Positions 23,161 through 35,062 of a stretch of 64,000 bases of DNA are shown here, piece after piece. The notes beneath the pieces were generated by a model. It worked only from the letters and a program-made list of their open reading frames with translations, was not told the origin of the DNA and did no database searches. The stretch comes from Furcasterigmium furcatum (Eukaryota > Ascomycota > Sordariomycetes > Glomerellales > Plectosphaerellaceae), in contig BCIA01000003.1 of the NCBI GenBank assembly GCA_001599815.1, forward strand, positions 5,805,598-5,869,597, written 5' to 3'. Numbering within the stretch: position 1 is the first letter of the stretch; the number at the start of each line of letters is the position of its first letter. The translations under genes were made by a program, and so were the position numbers.

Positions 23161-23734
23161 CGTGGGCGACGGTTTGGCGGTGATGAGTTGCGAGAGGGCA
23201 ATGCCTGGCCTGATTCACCCGCCGTATATCACTGAGGTCTCATGGCGTATTTTCGAAAAGATAGATACCGATGCCGGTACCTGATAAATGTGTATTGGAG
23301 ATCTCCGGATTCAAAGCCCGAAGACCCAATCATCGTGAGTCTAAAAACCAACCTGACCCTTTTCGCGCTACTCAATCACGCCATCGCCAGTGCCGGTCTT
23401 ATCGCACCAATCACCGTTGGCGAGTGGACACTCCATCGGAGGCGTCGCCGGAGCTCGAACGGAGATGCACTGAGAGATGCACGAGATGCAAGTTGGGTCT
23501 GGACCCTGCATGATGGACAGAAAACCCCCCTGAAGGGGGATGCTTATTCGAGGTATTATTGCTAACGAACAGTCCAGCCCAAAGATCCGTCATAAATCAA
23601 CGGACATCCAATGCACGATCTGGAACGCCCCTGGGATTCCAGGCTGACCCATCCAAGCCTCTAAGTACCGATTTTACAGTTGTTGATACACTTTGCGGAG
23701 GTTACCCGGGATTGTTGATACACAGGACGGCATC
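23161..23734. other. Spacer between MET1 and RSM22
   Basis: Holds the MET1 promoter and the RSM22 3' flank. Open frames on both strands are short and unconserved. No clear control element is seen. Confidence 0.5.
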
Positions 23735-26293
23735 TCAGTTGCCCCCCTCCATGAGCTCATCCCGTAGACTCTTCCGTGGGGGCTGTCTGCCGCCCTTCGT
23801 CCTCCGCCGCGGCTTCAGCTCGGAGGTTCTCTCGCTGGCATGCTCGATACCATTCTCGTTGACCTCGACAGTCATCGTGCTTGCGTTCTTCTTTTTCGAT
23901 GCCCGCGTGCCATCACCGTCATCCTCAGGACGCCCCAACCTGATAGCCCGAGGGATGCGTACCTTGGCCCCTAGAGCCCACAGGTCGCCCCATACAGCCT
24001 TGCGGGCATCGTGGTAGGACTGCCTGCCGCGGCTCTTCGGCACTGTCCAGCGTTCGATCCGGCCAGAGGGTGTACACACCTCAAGCTGGACGTGGCCTTT
24101 GCGCTTCAGGGGCGGCTTGACCTGGCGAGGAAGGGAGAGCATGTTTGGGGCCTCGGGGGCATCCTCGTAGCCTGCGAAAGCTCGCTCTGTCGCCTCGTGT
24201 CCGACGAGGAGGTTGTCGATCTTGCTTCCGCGTTGGATGGCGACGTAGCTGAATTCAACATCGTCGTGGTTCCGATCCTTTGCGCCGAGGACCTTCTGCA
24301 GGAAACGTGGACGGTAGAATCGCTGTTGGAACGAGCAGAAGTCCTTGCGGCCTGTGCTCTTGCCAGGCACCGTGTACATGGGACAAGTGCGATGGTTGGT
24401 GCAAGGAGCAATGATCATGCCGGGCTCCTTGGGGCGATGGTACGCGGGATCGAGCTCGTCGGTGACCGTGGGCTCAAAGTCGGGATCCGCCGGTGTCTTG
24501 AGGTATTCCCCGATGAGCTTCTCTCTGACATCCGCGATGGCCTCGAAGCCGCGTGGGTGGCCCTTTTCGACAAAAACAAGCACGCCACCTTCGGGAGATA
24601 GCAGGGACCAGAGCTTGTTCAGCATCGCCTTGCGCCTGTGGCCCTCCTGGATGGGTAGGAGGACATACGACGCAATAATAACATCGTACGTCTTCTTGGG
24701 CAGAGGATTCGCCGGAGCGTCCAGGTTCTGGTGGGAAATGTCCGTGGAATGGACGTAGTCTGGGAGACGGGGCAGGAAGGTCGTGTTGTGCAAGAACCTG
24801 GAGATGCGATGACGCAGGTTGTCGGAGCCCACGATAACGGTCTTCTTGCCCGAGGGTGGCGCTGCACGACCTTTGCTGCCCTCTTGCATGACATCCCATT
24901 CGGCTTGGACAATGTCTTCCCATGCCGAAAGACCAGCACCGCCAGCGCCAAGGTCGAGGACGCGCGGGCCTTGGCCGTTGCGTTTTTGGATCAGGTTCTG
25001 TAGCCACTCTGTGCCCAGTCGTTTTCGAACCTCGACGAGAGCGCTCATGGCAGAGGCGTATGCAGGAGGCAGAACCGTCGCAATGAAGGCATCGGCCTGA
25101 ATGGGAGTCATATTGTGTTGCGCAGCCCCCAGGCCAAGAGCCTGTTGTGGAGCGGACCTCTTCGACGCAGGGGTGGACGGAGAATTGGGAAGCCCGCCGC
25201 CGCCCAGGGCAGCCTCGGCAGCCTCTCTGATATGCCTTGTCGAGGTTCGGTCAAGTAGTTGAGCGATAGGTTCGTTGAAGGTTGACTGGGGCAAGAGGAG
25301 CGTGCTTGGGTTGGTTGAGAATCGCCCCATTTGCGAATATGGATGTGTTCGTTCGGGCGTCCGGCCGTCAGTCGCTTCGTCCGTGTCCACATCCTCCTCG
25401 ACACCTCGTGCAGCAGCCTGTAGTTGACGCAGCGCCGCCGCAGACGAGAGCGCTCTCTCCTCACTGAATGCGGCATCCTTCATCTCCTCGCGCAGGAGCG
25501 CATCTTCAGAATCTTCTGCAGCCGGCTCAAGCTCATCATGCTCCTCCTCGAGTTCCTCTGCTTCGTCCAGAGCCCTCAGACTGGCAACCTCAAAGTCGTG
25601 TTGCAATTTGATGAGGGCATCGTATTCTCGCTGGTTTCGTGCGACGGCGTTGATGTAGTGCTTCTGATCGTCGGTAAGTGTGTCCTCTGGCTCGAGTAGA
25701 TCGCCCTCGATATCTTCCGCAGTTGTAGCGTCGAGACCAGTATCATCTTCGCCCAGGTCCTTGGTCCGAGTGTACGGCACCTCTTCGTAGGCACCTTCGG
25801 GCGTTTCTTTCAGAAGCACGGGTTCGTCAGAGTCGGGGGCGCTGGGCCGGATTGTCTGGCTCTCAACCCCTGAAAACGGTATGCCGACGTCCTCTGGCGT
25901 CGTTTCCCTGAGAGGAGGCCCGTATAATCGAACATATAGCTCGAATTCTTCTTCTGTCAAATACCCCGGCGGTAGGGTGTCTCTGAACCTCTGCCGGGCC
26001 TCGTGAACAACTCTCTCGATGTCCACATTGGATGTCGCGCCACTTGTGGTGGGAGAATTCGATTGCGTCGTCGATTCGCCTTCGGGAGAGTCAGGCAGCG
26101 CGGACTGACCGGTGGAGAGGAATCGTGGCTGCGAGGCAGCTGTGGAAGAACGGCCGTGTTCTGGCAATGCAGGCCTTTGAGCCCACGCTCGAGAAGTGGC
26201 ACATGGCGGAATTGGCCGAGCTGAGACGAGCAGACGTGCTCGAAAGCTCAGGCGAACATTCTGAAGGCTGCCAGCAGCCAAAAACCGCGACAT
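23735..26293 (-). CDS. RSM22: Mitochondrial ribosome small-subunit assembly methyltransferase-like protein Rsm22
   Basis: Needed for assembly of the mitochondrial small ribosomal subunit; the METTL17/Rsm22 family has a methyltransferase fold and an iron-sulphur cluster. One exon of 852 residues from the start at 26293, which gives an Arg/Ser/Ala-rich N-terminus suited to mitochondrial import. In-frame ATGs at 26332 and 26443 are possible. An acidic linker covers roughly 150-330. The SAM-binding motif RVLDLGAGGAGLSAWEDI lies near 435. Cysteines in CTNHRTCPMY and KDFCSFQQRFYRPRFLQ are the expected cluster ligands. A basic tail rich in Arg/Lys ends the chain. Confidence 0.88.
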   Translation of the reverse strand: MSRFLAAGSLQNVRLSFRARLLVSARPIPPCATSRAWAQRPALPEHGRSSTAASQPRFLSTGQSALPDSPEGESTTQSNSPTTSGATSNVDIERVVHEARQRFRDTLPPGYLTEEEFELYVRLYGPPLRETTPEDVGIPFSGVESQTIRPSAPDSDEPVLLKETPEGAYEEVPYTRTKDLGEDDTGLDATTAEDIEGDLLEPEDTLTDDQKHYINAVARNQREYDALIKLQHDFEVASLRALDEAEELEEEHDELEPAAEDSEDALLREEMKDAAFSEERALSSAAALRQLQAAARGVEEDVDTDEATDGRTPERTHPYSQMGRFSTNPSTLLLPQSTFNEPIAQLLDRTSTRHIREAAEAALGGGGLPNSPSTPASKRSAPQQALGLGAAQHNMTPIQADAFIATVLPPAYASAMSALVEVRKRLGTEWLQNLIQKRNGQGPRVLDLGAGGAGLSAWEDIVQAEWDVMQEGSKGRAAPPSGKKTVIVGSDNLRHRISRFLHNTTFLPRLPDYVHSTDISHQNLDAPANPLPKKTYDVIIASYVLLPIQEGHRRKAMLNKLWSLLSPEGGVLVFVEKGHPRGFEAIADVREKLIGEYLKTPADPDFEPTVTDELDPAYHRPKEPGMIIAPCTNHRTCPMYTVPGKSTGRKDFCSFQQRFYRPRFLQKVLGAKDRNHDDVEFSYVAIQRGSKIDNLLVGHEATERAFAGYEDAPEAPNMLSLPRQVKPPLKRKGHVQLEVCTPSGRIERWTVPKSRGRQSYHDARKAVWGDLWALGAKVRIPRAIRLGRPEDDGDGTRASKKKNASTMTVEVNENGIEHASERTSELKPRRRTKGGRQPPRKSLRDELMEGGN

Positions 26294-26683
26294 GATTGTA
26301 CTGCTTGTAGCTAGCAGCAAGCTCTTGCACATCGCGTCCGGCAAATTTCTTCGAGATCCATGACATATGGGCTGCGACGCGGCATCACGTGACAATGCAG
26401 CAAATCCACGATGTCTGATTGGCCGAATTCGCATAGCTGTCAATGTTCCAGGGAGGCGGATACATCGATTTGATCCACCACAGCTACGACGCTAAGATTA
26501 AGGTACAGGTAATACAGCACGTACTTTGAGAACGACCTCATGGTATCTAATTGCAGGGGCGCTCTCCTCACTCCCCGTCCATCGTCCACCTCCTACTCGT
26601 CCTTGCCGAGATCCGCCAGCGTCTTGAATTGTGACGGCCTCGCTGTTGTCGGCCTCGTCCTGCCGGAGGATCCCGCCGGGGCG
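26294..26683. other. Spacer between RSM22 and the thioredoxin gene
   Basis: RSM22 promoter and 3' flank of the thioredoxin gene. Nothing else is evident. Confidence 0.5.
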
Positions 26684-27408
26684 CTACGCGCGGCGGGCGG
26701 GGGGCGGCTGACGAGGTTGAAAGGTGAAGAGCGGGCTTGGGTTTCGGAGTCGATCTAAAGGAGAGGTGGGCACCCAATCCGTCAGCATCTCCATAAACCC
26801 TCCGGGCGGCAAGCCAAACAGGTACCAACGCACTGCGAGAACTGAGACGAAGTAGAGTCCCAGGACGACAAAAACATGCTTGAGAACGTCGAACAGGCTG
26901 AAGCCCAGTCCGAAGATCCCGGTGTCCCCTGCCACGGTCCGCCCGCTTCCTGCCACACCTTCGCCGCCGAGGGTGCGCCCGGGCGTTTTGAAGGATCCCC
27001 CGGCATTAGTCTTCTCCGGGAGAGCGATCGCCTTGGTGACGGCAGCGGCGAGGGCCGGCGGGTTTGCGCCGCGGATGGTCTCGATGGGCTGTCCGCCGTG
27101 GAAGATGATGAACGTGGGCATCGCGGTGACTCCGAGGGCGCGTGAGATGGAGGACTGGGTGTCGACGTTGATCTTGCAGAACGCGACCTTCTTGGGCTTG
27201 GAGTACTCCTTGGACATCTTCTCGAAGTGCGGTGCTATGGCTTTGCAGGGACCGCACCAGTCGGCGTAGACTGTCATATGTCAGCATGAGGCTCGATCGA
27301 TCATCAGCGCAGCTCTTCGGGGCGCGTACAGTCGGCGACAACCACATTGGTGCCGCTGAGGATGCCTTGCCACTCGGAGGCAGACTGGATACTGATGGGG
27401 CCGCTCAT
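26684..27408 (-). CDS. Thioredoxin-domain protein with C-terminal membrane anchor
   Basis: Two exons on the minus strand (27330-27408 and 26684-27270) join in phase to give 221 residues. The thioredoxin domain covers about 1-110 with the redox site WCGPC in DWCGPCKAIAPHFE, VAFCKINVDTQ and the cis-Pro in AMPTFIIFHGG. A Gly-rich linker follows, then a hydrophobic segment at about 155-180 (VFVVLGLYFVSVLAVRWYLFG) and a basic, Pro-rich end. There is no signal peptide, so the redox domain probably faces the cytosol on an organelle or plasma membrane. It is longer than the usual soluble 105-residue thioredoxin. It shares a 287-bp divergent promoter with the SPOUT gene. The last 40 residues could be altered by an unseen intron. 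Confidence 0.85.
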
Positions 27409-27695
27409 GGTGACGATTCGCTCTGGTGTCGAAGGTTGGGGATGAGTTGAGGGAGTCGCGCGGGACCTAAGAGCTCCAGGCTGTTGGAGGCCAGGTAAGT
27501 GAAATAGCGGGGAGTGCCTGTCGTCGGATAGACGATAAGAGCTGATCCACCGTATATAGAAGGCGGTGTGTCCGATAAGCGGATGTTCTGCCGGCAAACG
27601 GCCCGCTGATGCGAATCGCATCCAGTTCTTGGCTTGATCGCAAGACGAGGTGCATCTCTGAGCCCAACAGGACAAACGGTGCCGAACCCAAGAGA

Positions 27696-28913
27696 ATGTC
27701 AACGACCGACCAGCGTGGCAAGGTAAAGTGAAGCCGGACACAACACGTTGCTCCTCATGCAGTCAACCGGCTCACATTTCCCAAGAGACGAAAGATCGGC
27801 CACAATGGAGCAGAGAACGATTCCGGCCCCGTGACACCGGCGACCACCAGCTTCAGTCGTCCACATCATGGCGGCCGTGACTGGACCGTCTCGATTGCTA
27901 TCCCGGGCAGCGTCGTTGCCGAGTATGTGCTGAGTCCCAGGGATGAAGGCGTCATTGGCTGACGAGCGTGTAGCAACCAAACGTTTGAGCAACGCATGGC
28001 CAGCCCAGGACGCATCGCCCGCGCCCTCGCCATCTTCTCCGTCGACGAGGTTGTCGTGTACAATGACTTGCCGACCACCGCCTCGGCGTCCCAGGACGGG
28101 CAATCCTCGACCCAAGCGGACAACACCCGTCGCAAACCCAGGTCCCATCACGATAACGATGCCGAATCTTCATTCACGGCCGAGGTCGACCCGTGTCACT
28201 TCCTGACGCACTTGCTGTCCTACCTCGAGTGTCCCCCCTTCATGCGCAAGGCTCTGTTCCCCATTCATCCGAACTTGCGGCTGGCCGGCATGCTCCCCTC
28301 GCTCGACATGCCCCATCACCCGAATCCCAGAGACGCCGCCCTGCCCTACCGCGAGGGTGTTACGGCAGAGGGTACGACCTCGTCCGGCCGCGGTACTCTT
28401 GTTGAAATTGGCGCCAAAGCGCCAGTAGAGGTGGCAGACGACATTCCGCCCAAAACTCGACTGACTCTCCATCTCCCCCATGGCGAGCGTGGCGTGGCAG
28501 AAGCCGTGCATCCCGCGGCGCCGCGAGAGGAGGGTGGGTATTACTGGGGTTACGGTGTGCGGAGCGCGTCCTCTCTTTCCGCTGTTTTCGAGGAATCGCC
28601 TCACGAGGGCGGCTACGACGTCAGCATCGGAACATCCGAGCACGGCCAATCTGCGGCGAGGGCCTTCTCCGACTACGAGAAGACGCTCAAGTTCAAGCAC
28701 CTCCTCATCGTCTTTGGCGGTCCCAGGGGCATCGAGTACGCAGCGGCCAATGATGCTAAGCTTGCCGATTTTGGGATCTCCGGCGCGGGCACCAAGGAAC
28801 TGTTCGATCACTGGGTGAACATACTTCCGATGCAAGGAAGTAGGAATATTCGGACCGACGAGGCCGTCTTCATTGCTCTCGCGGGCATGCGGAGATTATG
28901 GGACTCTAGTTAG
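27696..28913 (+). CDS. SPOUT-class RNA methyltransferase (SPOUT1/C9orf114 family)
   Basis: Putative SAM-dependent RNA methyltransferase of the DUF171 family. Two exons are clear: 27763-27922 (ending DWTVSIAIPGSVVA) and 27974-28913 (starting with the conserved block QTFEQRMASPGRIARALAIF). They join through GTATGT and GTGTAG in the right phase. Later motifs: CPPFMRKALFPIHPNLRLAG, YYWGYGVR, LLIVFGGPRGIEYA and the knot end RNIRTDEAVFIALAGM. The start is unresolved. An ATG at 27696 opens a short exon, but its best donor (GTAAAG) gives the wrong phase and the phase-correct donor (GTGGCA) is weak. Total length is about 370 residues. Confidence 0.85.
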
Positions 28914-29023
28914 ATCGGGCGAGTGATGCAAAACTCGTCACTCGTAAGACAACTAAAACATGCCCAAATATCTGTAAAGGGGGAAGAATGTCCAGGGCTC
29001 GCCTCCAGCGCCAAAATGCTGCC

Positions 29024-31456
29024 TCACTCGTCGTGCTTATAGACCCCGATGCCGGCCGTGAACCCTGCGATGTTGTCGTCGTACGACGCAATGTCCTCTC
29101 CGAGCCTGGTGACCATGGCCCTGGTGCCTATGATGTTGAGGTTGTAGACCTCGATGTTTGAGCTGATCGGGTAGCCGCCGTGGCTGTCCCGGATGTCGAA
29201 GATGCGCTGCTGGCACCTGGCACCAGCGCCAATCTGGCAACAATCGGTGCTGTAGTTGTTGAAGAAGCTGTACAGCCCTGCGCCGTATATCAAGATGTCC
29301 TGCGAGTCTGTGATGCGCAAGCCCCAGGCCATCTTGCAGGGAGCCACGGCGTCTGGAGGCGAATCCTTGCAGTCCAGCTCGAAATCCGGGTCGTGGTAGG
29401 CTGGAAGAGCAGGGAACGGAACGGTTGCCGGCGGGTTAGGCTGGAAGTACGGAGTCTCCGTCTGGATCTGGCCCATGTAGATGTCCCTGGTGTCGTGCAT
29501 GAGGTACTGGTAGAGCACGTGGTGCTCGCTGCTGCTGGCAGAGAACCACAGCCTCCCGGTCTCGCTTTCCACGAGCACTCCGCGGCCGGCGAAGATGGTG
29601 ATCTGGCGGTACTCGGGGTCTTCCAGGTCGTGATCCGCAACCCAGACCCAGCAGTTCTCCATGAGCAGGCCCGAGGCCGACTTTGTGATGTGCATGCTCA
29701 TCCAGGAGGCGATGCACTCTTCAACGACAACGCCGTCCTCTTTCGGGGTCGTCGGGCACTGTGCCAGCTGGTGCTCTGTTCCGGCAAAACCGCCGACCCG
29801 GATGTGCACATCCCACATGCCGGACACTTTCATTCCTTCGGGCGAGTTCAGGTTGTACTCCAGGATCTTGGCACCTGGGGCATATCCGCGTGTGGCGAGG
29901 ATCATGTCGGACCATTCGATGCAGCCCTCATCGCCGGGCTTGCCAACCTGAACAACGGGATGGGGCTGGGTGATGTCCCCAAACTTGGGCCCGCCACCGA
30001 TGATGTTGGATGCCAGGGCCTCGCCGACAATGCGAGCCCCAGGAGGGATGAAGAGAGTATCCGTGACATAGTACGCACCCGCGTCGACAAACGCAATGAG
30101 TCCATCACACGCGGTATGTTCGAAGAGCTTGTTCAGCGCCTCCGTGTCGTCGGTGACACCGTCACCCTTGGCGCCGAAGGACCTCGCCGACACGAAATCG
30201 TCAACGGGGACATCCTCGTACAGTGGCTTCGACCGCTCGTAGTACTTCTCTCCATCAGAGTCCAGGAGAGACGAGGGCGGCGGTGGGAAGTACGACGGCT
30301 CGCTTCCGATATAATCAGTAGGGCCGAAGGGGTCGTAGACATGGCCCATGGCAAAACCGGCATGAGAGAACTTTCGAACCTCGGCACCGCCGGGGATCAG
30401 AGTCTGATTGTTCGGCCCGATGAGGATGTTATCGACTTGAGAGAAGAGCACGTTGTACATGACGAGAGTGGCCGCAGAAGGGGTAGTGCTGTTGCTCACA
30501 GCCGCGTCGCGGGCCGTCTTGATGGCCGTCTTGACGTTTCTGAACTCGCTGTCGAGCAGTGTGATGGACGCAGTCTTGTTGTCGACCATCTGAATTCCGA
30601 TGCCGCAGTTCTCGACGTAGATGCTCTTGTACGTCCAGCCCCAGTCCCACAGCTGGTGAATAGCAACCTGCGAGTTGTAAAACTTGAGGTTACGGGCAGT
30701 GTACTGCTGGTTGCCAAAGTCCGCGCCATACTTGCCGCCGTAGAAGGTCAGGTCATTCAGCAGACCTCCGGAGCCCTCCTCGATGAAAATGCCCCTGTGC
30801 TGGCTCCCGGGGCCAGCAGCCAGCCTGAAAACACAATTGGTGATGGACGTGGCTTGGGAAGACGGCCAATGAATGCCGAGAGCAGCCTTCTCAGCGGCAA
30901 TGGACGTGGTGTCGATGACGAAGTTGCTGATCTGCCTGAAGAACACGTTCGTAGCACCCCAGGCAAGCTTCCCATTCGGCCCATAGGGATTGCCATCGAT
31001 GAGACCGAGGTTATGCCCGAGGTCGAAGGTGGCCGCCGCCTTGATGACAGGCAGATCCGTTGGGTCCCCGATGAGCATCGTGTAGTAGTAGTCGATGATG
31101 GAGCTGTTGATCAAGTATGTCCTTGGGTGATGGTCAGCACGGACTTGTGATCCCCCAGTGAAGATCATGATCACTTACCCTGAAGGAAAGTAAACCGTAG
31201 CCGGGGCCGTCGTGGACTGGTTGCAGACAACTGGCGCACAACGCACACCGGAGCTGATAGCCAGGTTGATGGCCGCAGTGTCATCAGTGACGCCGTCACC
31301 AACAGCCCCGAAATCCCTCACGTTACGGAAGACCTGGTAGTTCGAATCATTATGATACGGCGAGAGGCCTTGATGAGCAATCTCCTCCATCCAGTAACCA
31401 CCCCTCACAGCGCCGGCTGCCGCCAACACCATGACGGCTTGGAGGAGCATCATCAT
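29024..31456 (-). CDS. Secreted GH55 beta-1,3-glucanase
   Basis: Probable exo-beta-1,3-glucanase acting on glucans of fungal or plant origin. Two exons on the minus strand (31179-31456 and 29024-31121) join in phase to give 791 residues. The start at 31456 yields a signal peptide of about 19 residues. Two pectate-lyase-like beta-helix domains follow, each opening with a duplicated block: FGAVGDGVTDDTAAI near 55 and FGAKGDGVTDDTEAL near 430. This two-helix layout defines GH55. Other features are an RGIFIEEGSGG block, several N-glycosylation sites and a CCQIGAGARC cysteine cluster near the end. An upstream in-frame ATG at 31528 would bury the signal peptide. Confidence 0.88.
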
Positions 31457-32514
31457 CGCAGGCTTTGGGACTGCGCACTCCAGAGGGAGATGTCGTTCAA
31501 TCCAAAGGAGTGAAACCTGACGGATCAAGGGACAGGACGTCTGAAGAACGAAAAAGAGCGTACAACGTCGTCTGAAGCGAATGAAACCCAGATACCGCGT
31601 GGTTGGTGATCAAAAGAGTGACTCCGATATCTCCCCGTGGTGACAAGGAATCATCGAGATGAATGAGAGAAAGGGAACAGCCGAGAGTGCGAGGTGTTTA
31701 GGACATACTGGAACAATATACCCAACAGAAGCAATACCCAGGGAGACTTGAGACCAAGAAGCGCGTGATGGCAAGCAAGGGGCATTCCCGAGGGGAGCAG
31801 GGTTTGCGTTCACGCCGTTCCCCTGGGGCGTCCAGCCACAACATACACCACGCTCCATCAACAGGACGGAGCAACTGAGACCGGAGGATACAAGTAAGAC
31901 ATTCCTTCAATGGATACTGGGCAGATCGAGGCACCAATGTTCTGCCAGAGGCCCCTGCGCACCTAAAAAAGCATGGTGACTGGCGAGGCTAAACTGCCGA
32001 GGCAGGGCACTGAGCCAGAACAAGTAATGATCGCCTAAAGGAAATAAGCTGAAGTGCACCTCATCGTGCAGGTCGGCTTCGGCTGTTCAATTGGGATCAT
32101 CCAGAGCTATCCTAGCCCCAAGGCCGATGATCGTATCGGAGAAGGTTGTGGGCGGAGGAATGTAGTTCTCATTGCCACATGTGTAAGCCTGCCAGTCTCA
32201 GCCTCTCACGAGCCTCGGGTTGATCTCCCGAAGATGACACGAGGGTAAGATGATTAGTAGCGACTCGTTGAAACCCAATCCCTGGTTGATACAGAGTGCC
32301 AGAAAACACATTAGGCATTGATTTCCTCCAGTGTTAAACGGCGGGGATGCTCTGGAGCGGCGGTCTCTCCGGAACACCATGATGAATGACGTCCCACAAC
32401 GCCTACCCATGCACCGTTTTGACCCGATTACCTAGAAATACAAGAAGAGGCCGCTGCGCAGCTAAGGGGGATTTGAATCTTCCCGTCCGTCATGGAGGGG
32501 GTTTAAGGATGCCT
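31457..32514. other. Promoter region of the GH55 gene and 3' flank of LIP5
   Basis: About 1 kb with no supported coding region. Both neighbours are on the minus strand, so the right end is LIP5 3' flank and the left end the GH55 promoter. Confidence 0.5.
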
Positions 32515-33810
32515 TCAAATCCTGACGGGGGCGTCCTCCAGAGCGACTGTCTGGCCGAGACTCTTGCTGCCCATGGCCTTCTCGCCGGCCCGCTTGCGAA
32601 GCACGTTCTCGATGAAGGCCTCGCCAGCCTTGTAACTGCTCCGGACCAGGGGACCGCTGGCGCAATACAGGAAACCAAGGTCAAGGGCCCGCTGCCGCCA
32701 CATGTCGAACTCGTCGGGTGTAACGTAACGCTCGACCTTGAGATGGCGCTTGGTGGGACGCATGTACTGGCCGAAGGTGACGACATCGACACCGTTCTTT
32801 CGCAGTTCTACAGAGCGTCAGTAAGAGAAGCTGGGGAGGAGCACGCGGAACTGCTCACCTCGGAGTGCATCCATGACCTCTTCCTCCTGTTCACCAAGAC
32901 CCATCATCATGCTCGTCTTGGTAATCAGGTCTGGGTTCGCCTCCTTGGCCGCGGCCAGGACCTTCAGGCTCTGGCGGAAGGTGGCCCTGCGATCTCGCAC
33001 GTAGGGCGTGAGGCCTTCCACTGTCTCAATGTTGTGAGCAAACACGTCGAGGCCGCTCTCGGCCACGATCTTCACCATCGCAACGTCGCCCTGGAAGTCG
33101 CCTGTCAACGCCTCGACAAGGATGCTTGGCTTCTTCGCCTTGACCTTGCGGATCGTCTCTGCCAAATGGTGCGCACCGCTGTCGACCAGGTCGTCGCGAT
33201 CGACTGTTGTCATCACGACGTAGCCCAACCCCCACCTGGCGAGAGCCTCGGCCGTGTGCTCTGGCTCGTGCGGGTCGAGCGGCGGCGGCGTCCGAGACGT
33301 CTTGACGCTGCAGAAACGGCAGCCTCTCGTGCAGGTATCACCCATCAACATGATGGTGGCGGTGGCAGCGCTCTTGTCGGAACCGCCCCAGCATTCGCCG
33401 ATGTTGGGACACCGGGCCTCCTCGCACACGGTGTTCAGTTTGAGGCCTCGGAGGTCCTTCTTAATGGCGGCGAAGTTCTTGTTCCCGGCCGGGATGGGGG
33501 TCTTGAGCCATTCTGGGAGCCGGGTCACGGTCTTCTTCTTGCCAGTGGGCGTTGTGACTTCGACGGTTCGGATCTCGTAGGCCTGGGAGGGTGTGAGGGC
33601 GGGGGCCGGACCGCCCACGAATTCGGAGAAGGGAGCAACGACGGTGTCTTTGAAGTATGTTTTCGGTCTTTGTGGTTTCGACTGTGCTGATGATTCGTGG
33701 TCTGGTCCGGAGGGGAAGCCGCTTGTTGGCGGGATGGTGGCGAAGGTGCGGACTGCTGAGGGCGTGAGAATGCGGCGCAGAGGGCGCAGACGGGTGACTG
33801 TGGCCGGCAT
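32515..33810 (-). CDS. LIP5: Lipoyl synthase, mitochondrial
   Basis: Radical-SAM enzyme that inserts two sulphurs into octanoyl groups on lipoyl-dependent dehydrogenases. Two exons on the minus strand (32859-33810 and 32515-32807) join in phase to give 414 residues. An Arg-rich presequence covers about 1-25. The auxiliary cluster is formed by [12 protein letters not shown] and the radical-SAM cluster by [13 protein letters not shown]. Further signatures are [35 protein letters not shown] and [11 protein letters not shown]. The C-terminal exon carries [20 protein letters not shown] and the [13 protein letters not shown] block with its conserved serine. All expected motifs are present. Confidence 0.95.
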
Positions 33811-35062
33811 TTTGATCCGTTCGTCGCTCAGGACGTGAAAATGACCACAGTATACCTGGCTGTTGGTCGTGAGAGCAGGAATGGGGGTTTGGAGATGCCG
33901 GGTTGGAGGGGGAGATGATGCTCTCCGAAAATTGATGACAATTGCGATAGCTCGGATTGAATCGGCATGGGAGGATGGAGGATGCTCAACCAATCATTGC
34001 GCTAGTCCCAAATCGGCAGCGAGCCAATCATGAGCACCCTTGGGTGTCGGGCAGTCGCGGTGGATCTAGAACTTCTATCCTGACCTCGGAGCAAGACACC
34101 GGCCACGGGATGCCAGCCCGAAGACTTCGGCACGACCGCCGAGTAATTGTTATGGTCTGTATCTCTGCGACTGTACTTTAATGAGTCTTTTTGCGCGCCG
34201 TGGATGAGATTGATCGGGACCCTTTTCTGAATCCGTGAATACTCCTGGGCCTCCCCTGGCCGGCATCACATGGCGGTACTGCGAGACACGCGACACTCAA
34301 ATGTTGGCAAGATATGGGTGGAGCAAAATATGTGTGATAAAACCACCTAATGTGTACGCAGACGTCTGGTAGTTGCCCACGAATAGATGCTGACCCGATC
34401 GGCGTTGACCCGAAGTGAGTAACGAGAATCGGGCCCGTGCCGGCCATTCGTGGGAATTCCTCCGCTGGTAGAATTCGAGAACCGTAACCAAAAAGGGTAT
34501 CTATCAACAACCCCAAGCTCCGAGTTAACTCCGGACCGTTGCACTCAGACGAGCATAGCTCTGCCTGATGAGATGTGCGGACGTGGGAAGATTCGCCGTG
34601 GGCGGCTGTACAGGCGCGCAGGCGTCCTTGAGGGTGTCTGTCCGTGCATCGTGTCTTGCTCAAGTGGCGCCTGGCGCTGCAGAAGCGCCCCAAGAGGTCT
34701 GCCGGGTAAGAAACTGAGGTGCAGAAAAAAAGTGTATCAACGTTGTGCAAGAAGGTAGGCTATGTCCTGACTTGACGGTGACCTCAAGCCGTTGAAGATC
34801 GGAAGGGTGGCAGGAGAGATTGGTTATAAACCGGACCACCGGCTCTCAATACCGCCAGAGAGAATCGAAGAGGCGACCAAAGACGAAGGCAGATGATAAA
34901 GGGAAATTTGGTTGAGGTGATGATCGCATCGGAGAGTTCGTGAGGTGAAATGAGTGTGTCGCGCCCTTCCCCGCCTCATGCGCCGTGAACCCCGTGCTTC
35001 TTCCGTCTCGCATAACTTTCGTGGTGGGCTGGGCGTGTCTCTGCGTGCCGTGTTTTGTCGAT
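33811..35062. other. Long spacer upstream of LIP5
   Basis: LIP5 promoter and 3' flank of the GPI-type gene. A TATAAA lies on the plus strand near 34826 but no gene follows it. A 190-codon open frame on the minus strand (34178-34750) has no recognisable feature. Confidence 0.45.

Noticed and set aside
29180..31150. 656-codon plus-strand open frame
   Set aside because: Antisense shadow of the GH55 gene, with no conserved domain.
32455..32490. GGATTTGAATC resembling a T-loop
   Set aside because: The flanking bases do not pair as a T-stem or acceptor stem, and it lies in the LIP5 3' flank.
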